Source: Serratia plymuthica (GTDB taxonomy: Bacteria > Pseudomonadota > Gammaproteobacteria > Enterobacterales > Enterobacteriaceae). From it: DNA of 64,000 bases. Below, piece after piece: positions 60,541-64,000 of the stretch (the first letter of the stretch is position 1; the number at the start of each line of letters is the position of its first letter). Below the pieces are notes generated by a model. The model saw nothing but the letters and a program-made list of their open reading frames with translations, ran no database searches and had not been told where the DNA came from. The stretch is taken from positions 3,038,001-3,102,000 of the forward strand of contig NZ_CP068771.1 in NCBI RefSeq assembly GCF_018336935.1. Direction: 5' to 3'. The position numbers and the translations under genes were made by a program.

Positions 60541-61116
60541 TTATTGAACTTCTACGACTAATGTGGCGCTACTGGAAAAACCCATTCCTTTCAGCGTGGC
60601 GCCGCTGCGCTTCACCGGCACGGCATATAACGCCGGTACGATCGGGTAGGTAAAATTAATCCAGCCATTTAACCGCAGCTGTTGACCGTTTTCTTGCAGC
60701 AGCTTAATCGCCAAATCGTTATTACTGGTGCGCAACAAGCCATCACCAAAATCCGGCCCCAACCCCTGCAGGCTCACTTTCAACAACCCGGCGGCACCGG
60801 ACGTATTGCCGCTGCAGTTCACCCCGTACGGAATCGGTCGCTTGCCGTATTTTTCGCCATCTATTTTGGTGGTGATCAGCTCATTGAAGTTCACGAAAAT
60901 ATCCTGGCCACCGTTAACCTCGCATTTCGGCTTAGCGACAATGGCCCCTTTGACCGTGACTATCGCCGTCGCCGCCCACCCGGTTTGGCTCATCAGCAGC
61001 ACCACCAATAAGGTTAACGCCGAGGTCACCGTCATGGTGGCCGCCAGGGCGCAGAAGAGCCGAAGACTTTCGCCCGCCTTTCGCCATGCGTTGCCCATTG
61101 CTTTCGCCTCAGTCAT
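60541..61116 (-). CDS. Fimbrial minor pilin
   Basis: A 191-residue pilin with an unusually long hydrophobic signal segment (ALAATMTVTSALTLLVVLLM, then SQTGWA). It then reads TVKGAIVAKPKCEVNGGQDI with the first Cys, GVNCSGNTSG with the second, and ends SSATLVVEVQ, a donor-strand-type end. The start at 61116 overlaps the preceding stop by eight bases; an ATG at 61098 is alternatively preceded by GAGG. It is close in pattern to the pilin at 60000-60527, as tandem minor subunits usually are. Confidence 0.82.
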   Translation of the reverse strand: MTEAKAMGNAWRKAGESLRLFCALAATMTVTSALTLLVVLLMSQTGWAATAIVTVKGAIVAKPKCEVNGGQDIFVNFNELITTKIDGEKYGKRPIPYGVNCSGNTSGAAGLLKVSLQGLGPDFGDGLLRTSNNDLAIKLLQENGQQLRLNGWINFTYPIVPALYAVPVKRSGATLKGMGFSSSATLVVEVQ

Positions 61117-61723
61117 AGTTCATCCGAAAGTCAATGGCGGCCTGATAGGCACCGGCCACCATAGGCGCGCGCGTGCGCTCCGCCATCACATAGAAATTCA
61201 GCGCGTCGCTTCCAACCGCCAGCAACTGCGGCCGGCTGCGGCTGCCCATGCGCACATCGTTTCTCTCGCTATCCACTAAGCGCAACGCCAGCCCGCCGGC
61301 CCCGCGCACCTTAACCAGCTGCGGGTTATCCGCATCCGCAGGCGCATTGAAACTCACCGTCACGGCCGGCTGGTAAGCATCCCAAACCTGGCTGCCCCGG
61401 CGCTCATCTTGCGTTGCCGCCCCCGTGCGCAGGCAGTCTCTCAGGCGAAGCTGGAAAGCGACCGGCTGAGTACGAGCCCCGACGTTCGCCAGGCTGCCCG
61501 TCGTCGCTTCCCCCAACCACACGTCCTGGTATGCCGAGGTCATATCCAACCGGCAAGCCCCCTCCGTCAATGCGCCATGGACAAACAACACGCCGTGATT
61601 CCCTTCTTCCGCCTTCGCGGAACCTGCCATCAGCAAGGTCAACGCCAACATGGCGCCCATGCTCCTTCGCCGCTTCAAAAAACCGCCCTTCACGTTGCGG
61701 TCCCCTTTGTCCTTTCTTTGCAT
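61109..61723 (-). CDS. Fimbrial minor pilin
   Basis: A 204-residue pilin. A basic stretch (KGGFLKRRRSMGAMLALTLL) and signal peptide precede GVLFVHGALTEGACRLDMTS with the first Cys and LRLRDCLRTGAATQD with the second; the end is QAAIDFRMNYD. The ATG at 61723 follows GGGGAAG; the longer frame upstream has no ribosome site. It lies 48 bases after the chaperone gene and overlaps the next pilin gene. Confidence 0.8.
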   Translation of the reverse strand: MQRKDKGDRNVKGGFLKRRRSMGAMLALTLLMAGSAKAEEGNHGVLFVHGALTEGACRLDMTSAYQDVWLGEATTGSLANVGARTQPVAFQLRLRDCLRTGAATQDERRGSQVWDAYQPAVTVSFNAPADADNPQLVKVRGAGGLALRLVDSERNDVRMGSRSRPQLLAVGSDALNFYVMAERTRAPMVAGAYQAAIDFRMNYD

Positions 61724-61771
61724 GGCTTCTTCCCCGCTCGCTGCAACCGATAAACAGGCCACCGGTTTCGG

Positions 61772-62521
61772 TTACCCTTTGGCGTCTGGCACAACCTGGC
61801 AATCACTGGCGCCGCATTTGAATGTCAACGTCGGGCGACCGCCGTAATCATTGATGTAGGTCAGCACTGGCGCATTACCCAGCCCAGAGGCCCCCAGCGC
61901 GATGCTTCCCTTCGGCGGCACCATCAACGGTTCAAAGCCCTGCGCCGTTTTTCCCTTTTTGCTGCTGCTGGCATCGACCAGCGTGATGTAATAAGGCGTA
62001 GGATTATTCACCTGGAAACCCGCCCCCTGACGAGTCAGCGTTAACTTCTCCTGCCACGGCGCAAAGACGCTGCCTTTGTCTGGCGTAATCGCCGCCGGGC
62101 GGTAGAACAGCTTGATGCGCGTCTGCAAGGCGATTTGCAAGGTGTTAGCTTTCTCGCTTTTCGGCGGTATTTCTCGCAGGTTGAAATAGAACAGGGTTTC
62201 GCGATCCTGAGCCAACAGATTGATGGCTGGCGTCGCCTGCACTTTTATTTGGCTCTGCGTGCCTGGCTCCAGGCGCTGCACCGGCGGCAAGACCACCAGC
62301 GGACTGGTAATCTTCTTGCCCTCGGCATCTTCCAACCAGCCCTGCGCCAGATACGGCAACTGGGTATTCTTGTTGCTGATATTCAGGCTTACCGATTTCT
62401 CCGCACCGTTAAAAATCACGCGGGTACGGTCCAGCGCGATAGCGGCCTGGGCCTGGCTGCTCAATACCGTTGCCGACAGCACGCCAGCCACTGTGAATGC
62501 TTTTACCATGTTATTTTTCAT
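61772..62521 (-). CDS. Periplasmic fimbrial chaperone
   Basis: A 249-residue PapD-like chaperone. A signal peptide (cleavage near the AQA at about residue 25) precedes AIALDRTRVIFNGAEKSVSL with the conserved Arg, the subunit-binding segment LFYFNLREIPPKSEKANTLQ, LQTRIKLFYRP with the Lys/Arg that anchors subunit C-termini, and an Ig-like second domain. Two Cys (FKCGASDCQ) near the end probably form a disulfide. The ATG at 62521 is preceded by GGAA. It is 57 bases after the usher gene. Confidence 0.87.
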   Translation of the reverse strand: MKNNMVKAFTVAGVLSATVLSSQAQAAIALDRTRVIFNGAEKSVSLNISNKNTQLPYLAQGWLEDAEGKKITSPLVVLPPVQRLEPGTQSQIKVQATPAINLLAQDRETLFYFNLREIPPKSEKANTLQIALQTRIKLFYRPAAITPDKGSVFAPWQEKLTLTRQGAGFQVNNPTPYYITLVDASSSKKGKTAQGFEPLMVPPKGSIALGASGLGNAPVLTYINDYGGRPTLTFKCGASDCQVVPDAKG

Positions 62522-62578
62522 AAAATTGTTCCGTCTCATCACACTTGTTCTTACTGAAATGGTCATGGGCGTGGCGGC

Positions 62579-64000
62579 TTACTCCGCCCTCGCCTCGGTA
62601 TTCTCCCGGCATGGCAACAGCAGGTTGCTCAGCGCGATATCCGTGCGTATCTTCGGCAATAAGATCCGGCATTGCGCCTTGCCGTCCCAATTCACCGTCA
62701 TCTCCGTATCGGGTTGAATGCCGCTCAGATACACGCTGCCATCATCATTGACCATGCCGGTTTGTTGCCGCCTGTTGTTGTAGACCAGTGCGCCAAATGG
62801 CGGTGCGCTACCGTCGGCCAGGCGGATCACCGCCATCGCCTTTTGCCCGGAAATCACGTTGAAGCGCCGATAGCCAATCGCCCCTTCGGTCAGCGTCGCC
62901 TGCACCACCGACTGCGTGGCATCCGCGTTATCAGGCAGGGCGTTGAGATCGATACTCGCCTTGCTGCGGTAGTAGCTGTTGATATCTGCAACCACCGCCT
63001 TGCCGAACCGATTGGTGCGCGAGGTGGCACCAAATCCGCGAACCGGCACATCGGCCACGCCTTCGGTATCCAGCAACAGACGCGTTCCGCCATAAATGCT
63101 ATTCCGGTGCAGCGCCGCGCCCTTAGCCGTGGCCGTCATCCCGCCTTGCAGGGAGAGCCCCATGGACGAGTAGCCGCCCCCCTGATAACTGGCGTTGGCA
63201 CTGAGGCGCGCGTTATCACCCTCATGGGTATAGAAACCGCTGGCTGAACCTCCCTGGCGCGAAAGACCGGTGCTCAACTGATAGTTATTGTGTTCGTCCA
63301 ACCGTTCGTAATACCCCACACGCTGCGTGTTTTCATTACGGTTCCACGCGCTGCTGTAACTGACGTTGGAGTTCATCCCCCACGGCACGGTGAAGGACAA
63401 ATACATGCCATCGTCATTGGTCCCCTGATATTTATTTCGAAATGCCGTGATCGACGCGCTGATATTTTTCATTGGCCCCACATCGAAATAGCGGGAGAGC
63501 GCCAGGTTGTAGCGATCGTTCACGGGCTGATCCCAATAAGTCTGATGGCTATAATTGAGATAAGCGCTTACCCCCAAATCACGAAATTGTTTATTCAACG
63601 TGATGGTATACATTTCTCGGCTTTTCCCGAGGCGGCTATCCCCATTGCGGGTATCAAGGTATTCACTCATCGTCATAAAATTCTGCTCAGAGAAACGATA
63701 GCCGGCGAAGGTAATTTGGCTGTCGTACTCGTCAAAACTCTTGGAATAGCTGACCCGGTATGAACCCCCGCTTTTAGTGCCGCCCTGCTGAGGCAATTCC
63801 GCTCGCGATTGCGTGGAGTCGAACGACAGCGCTCCGAATGCCAGCAGATCACGGCCTATCCCCATAGATAAGGCCTTGTAATCCCCGCCCGCCAAGGCCC
63901 CGCCGTACAGCGACCACCCATTGCTCACCCCCCAAGAGAATTCACCGGTGGCGAACAGAGGGCCATTGACATGGTGATTCCAGTCCGAAGGCTTGCCACC
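62579..64000 (-). CDS. Fimbrial outer-membrane usher, 5' part missing
   Basis: The reading frame runs off the window at 64000, so only the C-terminal 473 residues are present: the end of the 24-strand barrel (GVSNGWSLYGGALAGGDYKA; SYSKSFDEYDSQITFAGYRF), the Pro/Gly-rich RGFGATSRTNRFGKAVV region, and the C-terminal domains with a Cys pair (AQCRI and LLPCRE) that seal the pore and accept chaperone-subunit complexes. It precedes the chaperone gene, giving the order usher, chaperone, pilins, adhesin. Major pilin and plug region lie to the right, outside the window. Confidence 0.9.
   Translation of the reverse strand, partial: GGKPSDWNHHVNGPLFATGEFSWGVSNGWSLYGGALAGGDYKALSMGIGRDLLAFGALSFDSTQSRAELPQQGGTKSGGSYRVSYSKSFDEYDSQITFAGYRFSEQNFMTMSEYLDTRNGDSRLGKSREMYTITLNKQFRDLGVSAYLNYSHQTYWDQPVNDRYNLALSRYFDVGPMKNISASITAFRNKYQGTNDDGMYLSFTVPWGMNSNVSYSSAWNRNENTQRVGYYERLDEHNNYQLSTGLSRQGGSASGFYTHEGDNARLSANASYQGGGYSSMGLSLQGGMTATAKGAALHRNSIYGGTRLLLDTEGVADVPVRGFGATSRTNRFGKAVVADINSYYRSKASIDLNALPDNADATQSVVQATLTEGAIGYRRFNVISGQKAMAVIRLADGSAPPFGALVYNNRRQQTGMVNDDGSVYLSGIQPDTEMTVNWDGKAQCRILLPKIRTDIALSNLLLPCRENTEARAE

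Overview
The window looks like a chromosomal segment of a Serratia-like enterobacterium (Enterobacterales, Yersiniaceae). This rests on the GC-rich coding sequence, the E. coli-like paa cluster, DsrB and CspE/CspC-type proteins, YidB, GlsB/YeaQ-type stress proteins, a membrane glucose dehydrogenase and an Mrp-like chaperone-usher fimbria. The genus is inferred from overall resemblance; no rRNA or marker gene is present to prove it.

Layout. Positions 1-3.9 kb hold small stress or hypothetical genes: dsrB, a cold-shock protein, a secreted small protein behind a Fur-box-like palindrome, a 38-residue membrane peptide and a quinone oxidoreductase. From 4 to 12 kb there is a PRISE-type reductase with a divergent LysR regulator, yidB, two small membrane or stress proteins, an SDR/LysR pair, a PhnB-like protein and a GGDEF diguanylate cyclase. 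From 11.9 to 25.6 kb lies a complete aerobic phenylacetate pathway: paaZ diverges from paaABCDEFGHIJK, and paaXY follows.

From 25.7 to 38.7 kb is an accessory metabolic stretch: a MocR regulator, a GlxA-type regulator, an MBL hydrolase and an EamA exporter. It continues with a four-gene set of formamidase-like hydrolase, RidA, aromatic aminotransferase and amino-acid permease, then LysR/GST/PNPOx-like genes and a GabD-like dehydrogenase. From 38.8 to 43.1 kb there is a decayed patch: a glyoxalase-fold gene with an in-frame stop, an AT-richer orphan tail-spike-like beta-helix gene, a mandelonitrile-lyase-like cupin with a LysR, and a collapsed aldo/keto reductase remnant.

From 43.4 to 51.8 kb come gcd, a histidine phosphatase, an alpha-galactosidase plus LacY-type permease operon with a divergent AraC regulator, and a MATE exporter. 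From 52 to 57.3 kb is an inositol- or cyclitol-like cluster (IolE-like dehydratase and three Gfo/Idh/MocA oxidoreductases) with a LacI regulator. Both of its promoter regions carry the same 16-bp palindrome, which I propose is the regulator's operator. From 58 kb to the right edge is the distal part of a chaperone-usher fimbrial operon on the minus strand (usher, chaperone, three pilins, putative small ORF, Mrp-type tip adhesin), followed by a LuxR-type regulator.

Most of the window is ordinary, well-known biology. The least explained signals are two interleaved perfect 10-bp inverted repeats between the last pilin and the adhesin gene, the shared cyclitol operator and a duplicated 36-bp promoter-like element, the orphan tail spike, and a candidate small RNA near the left edge. 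No CRISPR array, tRNA, rRNA, complete insertion sequence or prophage was seen.
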